Shown: positions 47,705 through 60,174 of the stretch, piece after piece
Position numbering within the stretch: position 1 is the first letter of the stretch
Layout of the letters: every line of letters begins with the position of its first letter
Source of the DNA: Brachyhypopomus gauderio
Taxonomy: Eukaryota > Chordata > Actinopteri > Gymnotiformes > Hypopomidae
Direction of reading: 5' to 3'
Assembly: GCF_052324685.1 (NCBI RefSeq)
Contig: NC_135221.1
Span: 6,723,875-6,787,874 of the forward strand
DNA: 64,000 nt
Position numbers and translations under genes: made by a program
Notes under the pieces: generated by a model
Seen by the model: the letters and a program-made list of their open reading frames with translations, nothing else
Databases searched by the model: none
What the model was told of the DNA's origin: nothing

Positions 47705-49795
47705 GGCCCTGATGGGGACCAGTCTTGCTCTTTCATGGTCAACTGGAGGCATCAGAAAGACAGATTCGCTTTTGTAGTAGCTTTTGTGATATGAGAAATG
47801 AGGGGTATTCGTCATAGTTTAAATACAGGTTTGAACCGTAATTTGTCCTTGCATGATTTTAAATAAGGCCAAAAATAGCACATAAGAAACTGCTCAAAGG
47901 GAAAGCTTTATTTCAAATAAGCTCATAAAATTGTTTACATTGTGTAACTGGGTCCTTCATTTGGTACATTTTACTTTAGAAGCGTTTTTGAGTGTATTTA
48001 TTATCAAATATTGTGCCCGAACGGTTTGCACACAGAGGCATGTGAAACTGTTGCCTGTGTTTTTACCACTAGTGTAAGTGTGGCCATTGAATGATGTGTG
48101 ACTTTCTCGCCTTTTGGCGAAAAGTAAACGTCACAGCTTTCTTGCATTATGCAAATGAACTTTCCTGTCATGTGATGCATGTGGGAAAGAAGACTGCATG
48201 GTGCTGAGCTTGGAACCATACTACTTTCATCCATACTACTTGCATACTACTTTCATGGTTTGTGCAATGCACATGCTACTGAATGAGGATTTGTGTGCAT
48301 GTAAGCCGCCTAACCCCCCCCACCACCAGTGAAGGTTTTTCCCACATGATGCTGTTTGTGTAGATGCAGCGAGTCTACACAAGGCAATTCAGAGGGCGAT
48401 GTCCTGTGATGTCATGCAGGCAGGAGCGACATGTCTCCTGTCTTGGCTGGCGCTGGCTGTGATGACACACAAACAGCTGAGTGGAAAACTGGAGGCATAT
48501 GGCAGGGGGAACGTTACTGTGGAAACATAGACTGTTGCTAACGCCCATGTTTTTGTACTGCTGATCATATTGTACTGTTTCTAAGCCACTTGTTACCTCT
48601 TAAATAATAAAGAAGTAATGAAGAATGTAGGATGCCTTGTGCCGTATCTGGGAAGAAACTGAATATTGTTGATAATTTTTTCCCACTGTTCGGTGACATG
48701 AGGACGGTGTGTGCAGTACCCTGTATGTGACCTTGTAGTGAAACGGAGAAGAAGAAAATGAACGTGACTAAAACAGCAGGGTTACAGCATCTTTAGTGCC
48801 TGAGACCTTCAGTGTATTTAGCAATATGCTAGTGTTAAAACTACCTGGTTATAAATTACCTGTTATTTCATAAGTGCAAAATACAAACGTTAAGACAACT
48901 CCACACATCCACAAATCACAGTTCTTATAAATCTTTTTGACACAAACATTGCTATACAGTATTAGAGTATTAAGTTCTAAATTGAGGTTTTCTCTTTAAG
49001 AGCACATAATCTTATAAAGCCAAATTGCAGAGTAATATACAGACAGAGAATTGAATGAATTAGGTGAGAATTGAATTAATAAGGGAAATTCAGTTGCTGT
49101 GTGAATTTGAAACATCCAGTAATAGTTCACATATGATTTAAAGACCTGGCTACACTAAGTGGACACATATTTTGGGAGACATCAACTCAAACCTGCAAAC
49201 AATAAATCCATCCAGGCTGAATATGAAATAGATTATTATTATTTTTTTTCCTACCTGAATCAAGCTAAATTTGTGTTTTGCTCAAATTGAGAATGTATTG
49301 CTGCAAAACATAAACCAGTCACTTAACATAGTGTATCCAGGTCGTCTGAGGTCAACAGTATGAAACTGCAACCACTCAGTGAAATTAAATGCTAGTCAAG
49401 TTACATGACCGGAGCATTACTATTATGGGCTCTCTAGAAAACACGCCTACCACATACCGTAAAAACTTGGTACCTTTTTGTAGCATTAACACAGGCACAA
49501 ATGATCATTAATCATTGATCATTGGTCATTAATATAATTAATTCAGAAATGTATGAATTGCCTGGGAGTTCCTGGGATGTGAGTATTGCTGTGAGGCTAC
49601 AGTGGGAGCTCTTCCAGAACCTTCTGCAGCCAACGCTGGACTATAACAGCCTTCCAGAACCTTCTGCACCACTCTATGTCATAGCCTTTGAGCCACTGAG
49701 GACAGCTGTGTAAACAGCTGCTTCCTTTGCCTCCCGTGTCTTTCCCTCCTCTCGTTTTCTCCCCGTGTTTCTTGTCTCCTGCATCAAACATCGCT
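47705..49795. other. TMEM179B 3' UTR, spacer and SFXN5 3' UTR
   Basis: TMEM179B probably ends after AATAAA at 48606-48611. The rest holds the SFXN5 3' UTR on the minus strand. I could not fix its end because no clear minus-strand hexamer was found. This is the junction between genes of the human 11q12-13 and 2p13 neighbourhoods. Confidence 0.55.
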
Positions 49796-52700
49796 CTACA
49801 GCCCCTTGTTATAGGTCAGCACCTTGCAATCTGTTGCCATGGCAATCTCCGGCTCAAGGTGAGATGCCTCAATCTGCGAAGTGTAGAAAAGTGATTAGCA
49901 AACAGCTCTCTGCCAAATATTCATCTCCACACACGCACGCACACACACACCCCAAGATTAATGTCGAGAGGTCAGCCATGGAAAATTCGTCTGGTGGTTT
50001 CACTGTTTACTGGGACTTTTTTTGCTGTTCGAAGTCACATAAAGTTCAATCAGTACCTCGGACATCTGTGGGAAGAGGCTTATGGCCAGAGGCAGAGAGA
50101 GACCGAACACAGCCAGACACACCAGACTGTGTACGGGCAGGAGTAGCCTGCGGTGGGCCCGCAGCAGTGGAAGCCTACAGGCACAACAGAAACACGCGCA
50201 TGAGCAAACACATACACTACATACTCAACTACGGATCTGGTTCAAAGCTGTTGTACTCTATAGCAAATATATTGTCGTAAACTACATGTTTTTGGATGAT
50301 ATTAAGAATTTTAATAATATCTTATTACACAGAATTAAATGTGTCCAAAATAAAATGTGCAATGTGTGAATATGTAATTAATGCACTCTTGTACTGTATG
50401 TGCAATTACTTGAAAAATTGCTTACAGATTGTTTTCAATAAAATTTCAAGACAATGACTAATGACTAAAGCAAATGGTCAAAATGTTTGTTAAACTTCAT
50501 GTTCACATGTTAACATTATCCTACATCAATCACATTAATGCATTAATTATATAACATTTAATTACGGTATATACATATAAATATTTTAAATCAGAGAAAA
50601 AATAAAGACTCAATCAAGAAAGCTGTCTACTTCTCCAGAAAGGCCATAATCATAGGAGGGAGGACAAAGATTGGCAGTGGTAGGACCACTCGGGTGAAAG
50701 CTGTCTCTGTCAGTGCCTGTGTAAAACAAAAATGATCATGGAAATTTGTTTATCTATTTTAACTGGTCTAGTTCTAAAGATTCTAAATTATTGTCTAGAA
50801 AAGCAAGAAGACATAAGACATGAGACATAATCTCTGGTCTCATAAAAATTGTTCTTCATGGTACTGCAATCATTTAAATAATAATAATTAAAAAAACTCA
50901 TGATGATAAAGATTTTACTAAAGATTATGGTCACCACCCCTAAAGTCCAGTCTTGAACTGAAATACTGACTTCACTGATTGCAGTTGTAACACTTTACAC
51001 CCCACAAAGATATTTTATTTGTTTCTTTATTTGTTTGTTTCCCATAATGTGGCTGTACTCAGTGACTCACGTGCTTTGCTGCGATGCGTGAGGAGCCCAC
51101 TACGTTTCCATCTCTGTCCAGGACATCGATCCCCTCCGAGAGCTCGTTGTGTCTCATCAAAGCCACATTACAGATGTTGGCACTGGCTGTGAGGAAGATG
51201 AGACAGAGACATTATTGGTACCCAACCTGCATAACTGAAGGCAAATTAGTCAGTGGCTATGTCCGAAATGCTGTACTTCCCTCCTATACAGTATGCCAAA
51301 GCAGTACACAATAAAGGGTAGTATGTCTGAATATATAGTATGCACTAAACAGTAAGCGTAGGAGTAGAAGACATTTTGAAGTATGCGATTGCATTTACCT
51401 ATGATCATATGACGTCATGTGTCATATAACATAGGTAAAATGGCGGACTTAGTATGTCCGAGGCACCAGTCACCTACTGAAAGAATATACTGCTTAAACA
51501 TTTGAGCAGAACATACTGCATTGAAATCTAGTGCGTACTGCTTAAGTATGCCAATTCGGATTCAGCCAGTGTCAGTGACATCCTGAAACAGGAAGTACCT
51601 TAGAATACTGACAAAGTAAGTGCACACTTATCATACCAGCATCCTGCAGGTTCATACTGACTTAACCCTGTAATTCACAAGTATATACTTTTTAAAAATA
51701 GTTTTTATAAATTCACTTAAATTTGCAATTGCACGGCTGAGAGCAAAGAACATCCTTTTGATGTGTAATACTAATATTTGTAATATTTTATTTTAGACAG
51801 CTGTGATTACAGCAAATCACCCAATCTTTGCTTTGCTTCTGTTAGGCTATGGTATCAATAATTCAGCAGGGGGCGCTCAACTCAATGTGGCTCCATCAGT
51901 AAAAGAAAGATTAGCTCATTTTGCCCTGAGGCTTCAGTGGCTCAGTACAACACGCACCCACTGCAGGGAAAGGGATGAATCTCTGAATGATGAGCCTGGT
52001 AGCTGGGTTAAATTTGCTGGATTTCTCAATGAGCACATTCAGACCCACCTAAAACACAACACAGTTGGGTCAAAAAGTGAGAATGGTCCAGGATTACCAA
52101 ACCTAAACACATACCATGTTGTTTTACATTTACAAGTTACATTTTCTAAATAAGGTCAGGGTGTCTATCAATGTGTCTATCAATGTTTTAAACATTACAC
52201 ATCACACAACACTGAAAGCACTAACCGCAATTGACACTGCACTCGTCACTGCTCCCAGATATCCCTGAAAAAACTTGGAGGTTGGTGTTGGCTGGGGAGG
52301 GAAGCATCGGCATCAGGGCAACGTTCAAGTGTACCTGCAGTCTAGCCTACGCACTTTCGAACACGGCCGATCGGACCGGCATCCCGCCGCACTGGGTGCC
52401 CGTGTGCCGGACAGCCGACGTGGCCCAGACGCTCTGCCTCAAGCGGCCGCTAAAGCCCGCTCAAATGGAAGTGGTGCGACGTGACGCTTCAGCGAGTCCG
52501 TCTGCAATTATGTTCAAACTCGTACAAAACAAACAAGCAAGCACAACAAAAGCGGCCCGCGCGAGGTGTGCGAAGCCGGCCGTACCTTGGTGGCGTTGCG
52601 GTTGGCGTAGTTGACGCAGGCGTTGTGACTCTGGTTCAACCACTGTGGGACAGACATGGGATGGACGAGTCAGAGCAGAGACAGACAGGACCGAGGTGAG

Positions 52701-55700
52701 GACGTTATAGCGGAGGTGCAACTAATCCACAGTGAATGATCCTGTAGTGGGTGCAGAAGGATGGAAGGAAGGTCATCCTGACACAAGGAGCAGATTGCTT
52801 TACCTGCCAGAACACGGTGGACGCCAGCGTCTGGTTCGGGAGAAGAAGTCCGACCACCTACAAGACACACGTGGAGATGAATGATGTCAGCAATTAACCT
52901 TCATCGTCAGGCTTACAACTCTGAGCAAGAAACCTGTTTCCTGAAACTTCTCAAGGACACGCTGAGTTGTAGATGTAATGAAAAACTGATAATTAATTCA
53001 GAGGACACAGTAAACATCATTATGTTTACACTGAGAAATATACAGACAATTCCTAAATCTATTAAGACATGGCTTGTATTTCAACAGCAGCATAATCACT
53101 TATAGCCTGTGCTGTCATGATGATTCTCAACTAGCAAAACTCTTGTATAAGTACTTACTATTGGAGTACCAAATGGGACATAACCTGTCAAGAAAAAACA
53201 AACAAAACTTTTAGTATAACAAGAGGATTTTCCATCCACCGAGTTTTTGCGCATTTTGAAAATGCGCATGAAAAAAGCTGGATGGAAAAAGTCCAAAACT
53301 CAAAAAAAGCCCCAAATATCGCAAAAAGATTTTTACGCTAGGAGGAGGTGGAAAAGTTAGACTATCGCCTAGCCAAAATTCGGAAAAACTGGATGGAAAA
53401 GGGTTTTTCGCATAAACGATGACGTATCATGCCTCAAGTCATGTGGTTCTGTACATGATCGCGATGTAAAGATGGCAAATGCATACAAAAACAGTTCTGG
53501 AGAGAGCAAAAATTGAATTTAACTTCTCCATGTATAGAAAAGAAAAAGAAATTTTTTTTTCAAAACCTCAACGTGCAAAAATGCGTAACTGCCAGATGGA
53601 CGTAAAACCACTATTGTTTGGCGTCCTCTCACGTGATCTAAAGTTTATTCGCATAACTGTAATGAATGGAAACAAGGCTTAATTCGCATTTTTTTCTGCC
53701 GAAACTTGGAAATTGCGCATTATTTTTTCAAAAGGATTGGATGGAAACCCGGCTACAGTAACACAAATAACACAGACACAAATGATGTTTCTATGGGCTA
53801 TAGCTTATGTGCACTTTCCAAAGGTTCTGTTCCATCCATCCATCCATTTACATCCACTTATCCGGGTCTGGGTCATGAGGGCAGTAGCCTAAGCAAAGGT
53901 TTCTCTCTCCCCGGCCACCTCTACCAGCTCTTCTGAGGGGACACCAAAGAGTTCCCAGGACAGCCGTGAGATATAATATCTCCAGTGTGTCCCTGGGTCT
54001 TCCCTGGGGTCTCCTTTCAGTTGCACATGCCTGGAACACCTCACCAGGGACCAGATACCCGAACCACCCAAATTGGCTCCTCTCTACATGGAGGAGCATG
54101 GGCTCTACTCTGAGCCTGTCCTGGGTGACCGTACACCAGATCTCAGAGGGAGCGCCCGAACACCGTGTGAAGAAAACTAATTTCAGCCAAATGTATTCGT
54201 GAACTCATTCTTTCAGTCACTACCCAAAGCTTGTGACCATAGATGAGAGTCTGAACGTAGATTGACCAGTAAATTTGGCTCAGTTCGCTCTTGACCACAA
54301 TGATCCGGTACAGCATCCGCATCACTGCAGCCACCGCACCGATCTGCCTGTCAACCTCAACCATAAAACCACTGAAAAATCTGCCCACAGCTTACAGTAT
54401 TAACAGAACCATGGGTCCTTAAACCTACAATAAGTAGATATTAAAGATGGATTATAAGGTGCCATACAAAAGCATTCAGACCCCTTAATCATCTTAACCC
54501 TTTGATATTTGGTGCGCTCACATTCCACTTTAATGGACTGACCTTAAAATGTAAACAAAGTGTTGTTGGTTTTATATCAGAAAATATTCTGTGACAATAG
54601 CATTTAACTACTGTTGAAACTACCAGGCCGTAACCATGAAAGATGCTGCGGTAATGAGGATGCAGTTGTGTTACAACTGGCCTCTACATGCAAATAATTA
54701 AAAAAATGATTCTTAATTCAGTACATTTATTCATTTAATTAATTCATTCGTGGCTAGGAAGAAGACATTACTTCTGAAAAACACATCCACGCACACCTGG
54801 AGTTTGCAGGTAAGAATCAGCAACTAATGACCCAACTAAACTTTGGTTTATGGTTTTGTAGATGAAATGTAAATGGACAATAGTGAGTAATACGGGTGTT
54901 GCAGTATGTTGTCGGGGGCCCGTCTTTCCTCGGTGGGGGGCAGTCCAATCAAGGAAGGACAGAGGGTGCATAATACAGGGAAATACGGCAGAACAAGTTG
55001 CTTCAGTCTGTTAACAAACAGATTGGTAGAAATTTCATCTTTGAGGAGGACAACGATCAGAAACACTGCAAAACCACCTCAGCAATGACTGAACAACAAA
55101 AAGGTACAAATTCTAGGATGGCTAAGTTAAAGTCCAGATCTCACAATCTGTGGCATTAACTGAAAATTGTGTTCCACAATTGTAATACAACCAATATCTA
55201 GGTGAAAATCTTCCAGGACGAACTGATGAAGTCACTCACAAACTGTCTACAAAGCTGCTATGAACTTACCCTAACGGACAAGCATTTGAATGTGAAAGTG
55301 TAGTTTACTTGAATAATCTGTGTCACTTGTAATCCAGATTAATCTGATGACTTTTAATGGGGTAGAACACATTTGCAAGACAATGAATATTTCTCAGATA
55401 AGACGTTAAAATAATCAGTAGTTACAGTTCAGCTGTAATAGTTTTAGATGCTTGTCTCCAGGATATGACATCTATGTTTGATATTTCAATCAGCTTTACC
55501 ATGAGTACCCCACTTGAGATTCAACCCAGAAACGCCCCATTGGCAAGGAAGAAGCCAATGCCCAATTAACTATTAACACCATGCCTGCTGCAACCAATCT
55601 GGCATGCAAATCGCCATTAGACTGTAAGGGCTGGAGAACACTGTGGTGTGGAGGCCAGAGACTTCCAGACTGGGTGCCAGACCGGTGGCAGCATGTAACA

Positions 55701-58700
55701 GTCTCGAATTACGCCCTGTAATCACAACCATGCTGCTAATATATTTCAAGGGAGCGCAGTCTGCCAATGGAAACACAACTGATATGTAATTACTGAGCCT
55801 AAGAATGTGTAAGAATGGTCTGCAACACAGATGGAGAAGCTCTGTGGAGTGAACTAGTAGCAGTCATACCTGACATGCGAAAAGGCATGAAGATCTTTTG
55901 GCCAGTGTCCGGGTGGATTATCGCCTGCAGAAAGATAAATGAGTCTAGGCTGGTCAGTATGCTGATCTACACCTGGAAAACATGAACTGTGAACATACAT
56001 GTTTCATCGTACCTGCTTCACCTTCTGAGCCTCCCAGAGCTGAAAAGCCACACAGCATACGTCAGAGCGGTGCTTCACAGTATGTGCAGGGCAACACAAA
56101 AATGCTGACAAAAATACAATGTGATCTTCAGTTCCGCAGAGGACCAGGTGCATTGTGCATGGTGCAAAATGTCTAGTGTGTCACAAATGCACAATTCATG
56201 AGTTTGATATACACCAGTTCTATATTCAGGTTCCAGACCTATATTAAATATGACGTTCTCGTTAGATGTGCGATGCGTTCTGCGTTACCTCTTGATCTGA
56301 TGTTCCAGGTGGGACAGTCCCATGTTTAAAATGATCCAGCAGAGCCACACATTCCTTTAAGCGACTCTAAAGGGATGAATCAGAAATCGCATGTATGCAA
56401 AGCACAGGCGATATTCTTTAAATGTTGATCAACTTTAACGATTTCCATAAAAAATGAAATGAAGTACTGTTTGATAATGAAAAAATCTCTATAAATAAAG
56501 AGTTTACAAAAATAATACATAATTGGTCACAGAGTATTAATTAAAAACATTCAAATGACATTCAACGTGTATAAGCAGTAGAGCTGTTCTGTACCTCAGA
56601 TACAAAGAGGGTTCTGGGATCGATGATGTCAACAAAGTGTCTGAACCTGCCGATGAATGTGCTCTGGGGGAAAACCCACATTCCATTAAATGTTGTCTAC
56701 AACATGCTGCTAGAAACAGCTGATACAGCATTGCATACCTGCTTGGAATCCACTCTTAACACGGGACAATCATAAGAAGCTTATCTGAAGTGACCTTCTT
56801 GTCTGTTTTTTTAAAACTAATATACATTTGTGAATTTTACAGTTCTGCGTTCCTGCTTCTTTGATATCTTTCATCTCTTACAATTCAGAATATGACTTAG
56901 TGGACATTTTTGAGGAGACAATATTGTATACCATTAGCATACCACTTCAGCGGCTAAGTGTAGGGGACTAATTCATGACCACAGCTAGCTGCTCTGAGGT
57001 CACCCAAGAACTGATCGTATTGCTGCAGACCGAGTAGACAGTCGATTCAGTCTGCAATGTAGGCTACACTCCACCATAACGTTTTCAGAACACCATCGTT
57101 TCCACATTCAGTCTCATAATTAAAGATACTAGGAGTAAAAAAAACATCTTCTGAAGCTACAGCGATCCCGGGCTGCAGTGCCACGGGAGTAAGTGACAGC
57201 CCTGACTAACAAAACCTTTTGGTCAGCACCACCATGTTCTGAATGAGGACAGTGTCAGGCTCAGCTTGACGACTGTTGCTACCCACTTTCCCCCTCACAG
57301 CCTCATTTGGGTGCTGATGCCAGAGGCATCCCGAGCGCCAACTGTTTCAGAGGCCTGACGGCAGGCCATGCCAAGGGTTTATTTGGCATACAACACGCAG
57401 CAAGAAACAGGCAATGTCAGTCAGTGGCATCCAAGCCTCTCGACTATAATGAAGCACTAAAAAAATAAAACAAGAATTAAAGCTTTTAGGAGCGTCGAAC
57501 CTGCATTTCACCGCTGGCTTTTTATATCCGGCGAGTGAAATAAAATCTGCTTGTCTTCCAGGGCTCCCCACTATTGTTAACTCTGCACAGGCTTTGAACC
57601 GGGTTTTTTTGCACTGGTATGTGAGGAGATCTGCAGTAGAAGGTGCTTGTTAATAATGCATGTGCTTCTGCTCTCTGGAGGGCTGTGGAAGCTGGGTTCC
57701 TGCAAGAACATACACACACCCACTGTATGCTTCAGTCGCCCTCCATCCAGATATAAACAGCAGCTGCAAGAGTTGGGTCATGATGCTCAACCCAATACAG
57801 CCTGACTGTGCCCAAAAACGTCTACCAGGACCCCGACATTTACTGACTTAACACATTCAGACTTACTGTTTTATGATACAACACATGTGGATTCATTGCA
57901 CAGCAGAAAGATACAGCCATAAGAAACGATGACCTAAAATTTTCTTATGCATATGTTATAGCATTCAAAAATATGCACTCAGGGATTAAACGTTGAGGTG
58001 ACTATTTTATTGTTACGCTGGGCCAATGGCTATTAGTTCTGTAAGGATACAGTGGTAATGTCAATAAAGAGGACACATTTTTACCTTTAATCTAGCCTGA
58101 TAAGGACGAGGTGGTGCAACCCAGCTGAACATTGCACCTTGCTCTGACTGCAGAGGAAAACTGCACGACCACAAACAGAAAATGAACGTGGGAGCTAGAC
58201 TGTTAGAATAGGGGTTTACTCTGAACACAAGGGGGGCAGTGTATGGACTACATGATATGGATCTGGTGACAAGACACGCACGGACAGAGTTTTAATGCAC
58301 GAGAGCCCCAGTAATTAAGATGACCGTGGCGTTGCCATGGAACTGGGATTTAAATAGATAGTCATTAATTTGACCGATGAGTTCCCTAATTATAGAGAAG
58401 ATAAACAAGCATGTTGCGTTCTTCCCAGTCATGCGACCCAGATTTCAAGATAGAGCGCAAAAGCATTTTATTCTGTTCACATAGCCTATCCGTTTCAAAC
58501 TTGCATAAAAACTTACGAGGCGGATGACCTAGATATGTGAATACCTGAAATCAACACCAAGTTAACAAATGATCCATCTCTACCTTCACCGAAACCAGAT
58601 AAGTAACGTGGAAAATGCACTTTTACACAACGAGATCACACGAGTTTTATGTGCACGCAAAAGCAACTAAATGTTGCGAGGAGCCGAAACGTCGATGCGA

Positions 58701-58986
58701 CGTTAAGGCGCAACACCGCTGGAGTGGGAGCAGCTCTCTGAATTAGGCTGCTGTACTGAATCTGGGGAAAGGGCGATACAATATTACATGCTTGATAAAA
58801 ACAACTTTTATCGAGATCGTGCAGTTTAATGATGGCCGCAGATCGATAACGAATTGCTGTTTATCAACGCCCACTAAGACTGACAAAGGTGCGGGTTACT
58901 GGAAAATAACGGAAAACTCTTCACAGATTATTTACCTGGTCATATCGTGGTTTTCCCAGTTGAAACGCAGGACAAGTGGACTCCAT
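49796..58986 (-). CDS. sfxn5: Sideroflexin-5
   Basis: SFXN5 is a multi-pass inner mitochondrial membrane carrier of the sideroflexin family; SFXN1 moves serine, and SFXN5 has been linked to citrate transport. Fourteen exons read right to left: 58986-58936, 56663-56595, 56366-56289, 56039-56013, 55924-55870, 53184-53159, 52857-52804, 52642-52586, 52291-52226, 52048-51958, 51186-51071, 50716-50631, 50174-50057 and 49873-49796 (TAG). This gives 323 residues, against 340 in human SFXN5. Family marks are [61 protein letters not shown] and the C-terminal TYNKGL. All phases agree. An optional in-frame 63-base exon may lie at 58147-58085. RAB11FIP5 follows, as on human 2p13. Confidence 0.93.
51251..51571. 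mobile_element. Palindromic MITE in SFXN5 intron
   Basis: The element is about 321 bp. Its left end CAGTGGCTATGTCCGAAATG and right end (reverse complement) CACTGGCTGAATCCGAATTG form imperfect inverted repeats, continued by subterminal AGTATG motifs on both sides. It has no coding capacity. A clear target duplication was not found, so the superfamily is not assigned. Confidence 0.7.
51862..51880 (+). promoter_or_regulatory. Strong CTCF-like motif
   Basis: CAGCAGGGGGCGC within an SFXN5 intron matches the core CTCF consensus CASYAGRKGGCRS at every position. Binding is not shown by sequence alone. Confidence 0.4.
53225..53753. mobile_element. Putative MITE with TTTCCATCCA ends
   Basis: The segment begins with TTTTCCATCCACC and ends with GGATTGGATGGAAACCC, so both ends carry TTTCCATCCA in opposite orientation. 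GGATGGAAAAAG and GCGCA motifs recur inside on both halves. No coding capacity remains. The family and exact ends are uncertain. Confidence 0.5.
53825..54393 (-). mobile_element. 5'-truncated L2/CR1-like LINE, 3' end
   Basis: Read on the minus strand, it contains the C-terminal part of an ORF2 common in fish LINEs ([25 protein letters not shown]). It ends in a short ATCC-type tail that appears as TCCATCCATCC on the plus strand. The frame is interrupted, and only about 570 bp of the element are present. It lies in the largest internal SFXN5 intron. Confidence 0.75.
54394..55869 (-). other. Rest of SFXN5 intron 5
   Basis: Mostly unique AT-rich DNA. A fragment at about 54459-54488 (AAAAGCATTCAGACCCCTT) resembles the end of a Tc1-like repeat, but it is too short to call. 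I see no exon. Confidence 0.5.
56664..58935 (-). other. SFXN5 intron 1
   Basis: A 2.3-kb intron with no recognisable transposon. It contains the possible optional exon listed separately. Confidence 0.6.
58085..58147 (-). other. Possible cassette exon of SFXN5
   Basis: A 63-base segment on the minus strand is bounded by CTGCAG and GTAAAA. It is open for 21 codons in exactly the phase (0) of the flanking exons, and would add a segment containing [16 protein letters not shown] before [10 protein letters not shown]. It may equally be chance. Confidence 0.25.
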
Positions 58987-60170
58987 CTCGCCAGGGCTGA
59001 AGTAACGTTAAATAAGCACAAGAAAACGCTCAGGAGACGGAATTTTAAACAGTCAACTCCAGTACGAAACATGCGAAGCAATGAACCGCAAAGACGTATG
59101 GGAGATGAAGTTTTCTATTGTTAGATTCTGACAGAACATGAAGTTTTACTGTTATTAGGTTCTACTTATCTATGTTCTTTTGAGAATAATTCATGATGTA
59201 CATTATTAATACAGTTGCAATAAGAAAAATACCACTCCAGACAACTGTGTTTCCTTAACCCCTTATGCTGAAACATGTTTTCTAGCCTTAACTGTTACCT
59301 AAAGTTACAAATCCGGCACATATTAAGACGTATAACAAGCATTTTAATTTCGAAAATAATATTGTTAAACATTGGCATAATAATTAGCACATATCTTATT
59401 TAGATTCTATTGCTTTAACGGTATTCACCTGTTTTTTATATTTTTTATTACTTTATAACTGGTGCACTTGCAATCTGATGACGAACGCATTATTAACATT
59501 GTTAATGGTATTGAATATGTAGTTTACAGTTAATTTCTGCAGTGCAGCATAAATTATTTTAATCAGTAACAACCAGAGCAAGAAATCAAGAATACTTATT
59601 CAGGATGGGTGACAGCGCCGGAGTGTGCAAAGAAACATGACGCTTACAGCGACATCCAGTGGACATCAACTGCACTGCTTCTTTATTAGACTTAAGACAT
59701 GCCCCGGCTGCAGTGAGCTGCTCAGTGACAACTACTGTGCTCCTCTCGCTAGACTTTATTTAAACTCACATGGTTAAGTGTTGTTCATTGATAGTTGAGT
59801 TCTTTGTGCTTTTGTTAAGATAGACGCGTTAATTAGCATTAGGGAATGTCCTGCTGTCGTCGTGGAGAACATTGTTTGGTTAGCCTCTACTTCCCCTGTA
59901 AAGATTAGTTAAGGTTGTAAAATTACAACTCTCTCTCTATGTGTGTGTGTGTGTTTCTTTTCAAATACCACTCTCTGTAAATACATCATTCTTCCATTAG
60001 AAACATCACTGGCTGGTCCTGTTTGTGCACCAATGCTGCAGAATTGTGGATCAGGGCAACAGTGCCAGTTCCTGTTTCATTATTCTTATAAAGGACAAAA
60101 CATCGGAATACACAGCTTTATAGGTGGAGGAAAAAGGTCAAAACAGCAGAAACGTCCACATCTGTTTTTA
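58987..60170. other. Spacer upstream of SFXN5
   Basis: The first few hundred bases are the probable SFXN5 promoter and 5' UTR. A GT run lies at about 59940-59952. I see no gene. Confidence 0.55.
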
Positions 60171-60174
60171 CCAC

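Noticed and set aside
52231-52614. 127-codon plus-strand open frame
   Set aside because: It overlaps two SFXN5 exons on the opposite strand that match the family well, so it is a shadow.
54459-54488. Tc1-like transposon end
   Set aside because: Only about 30 bases resemble a known repeat end; that is too short to annotate.
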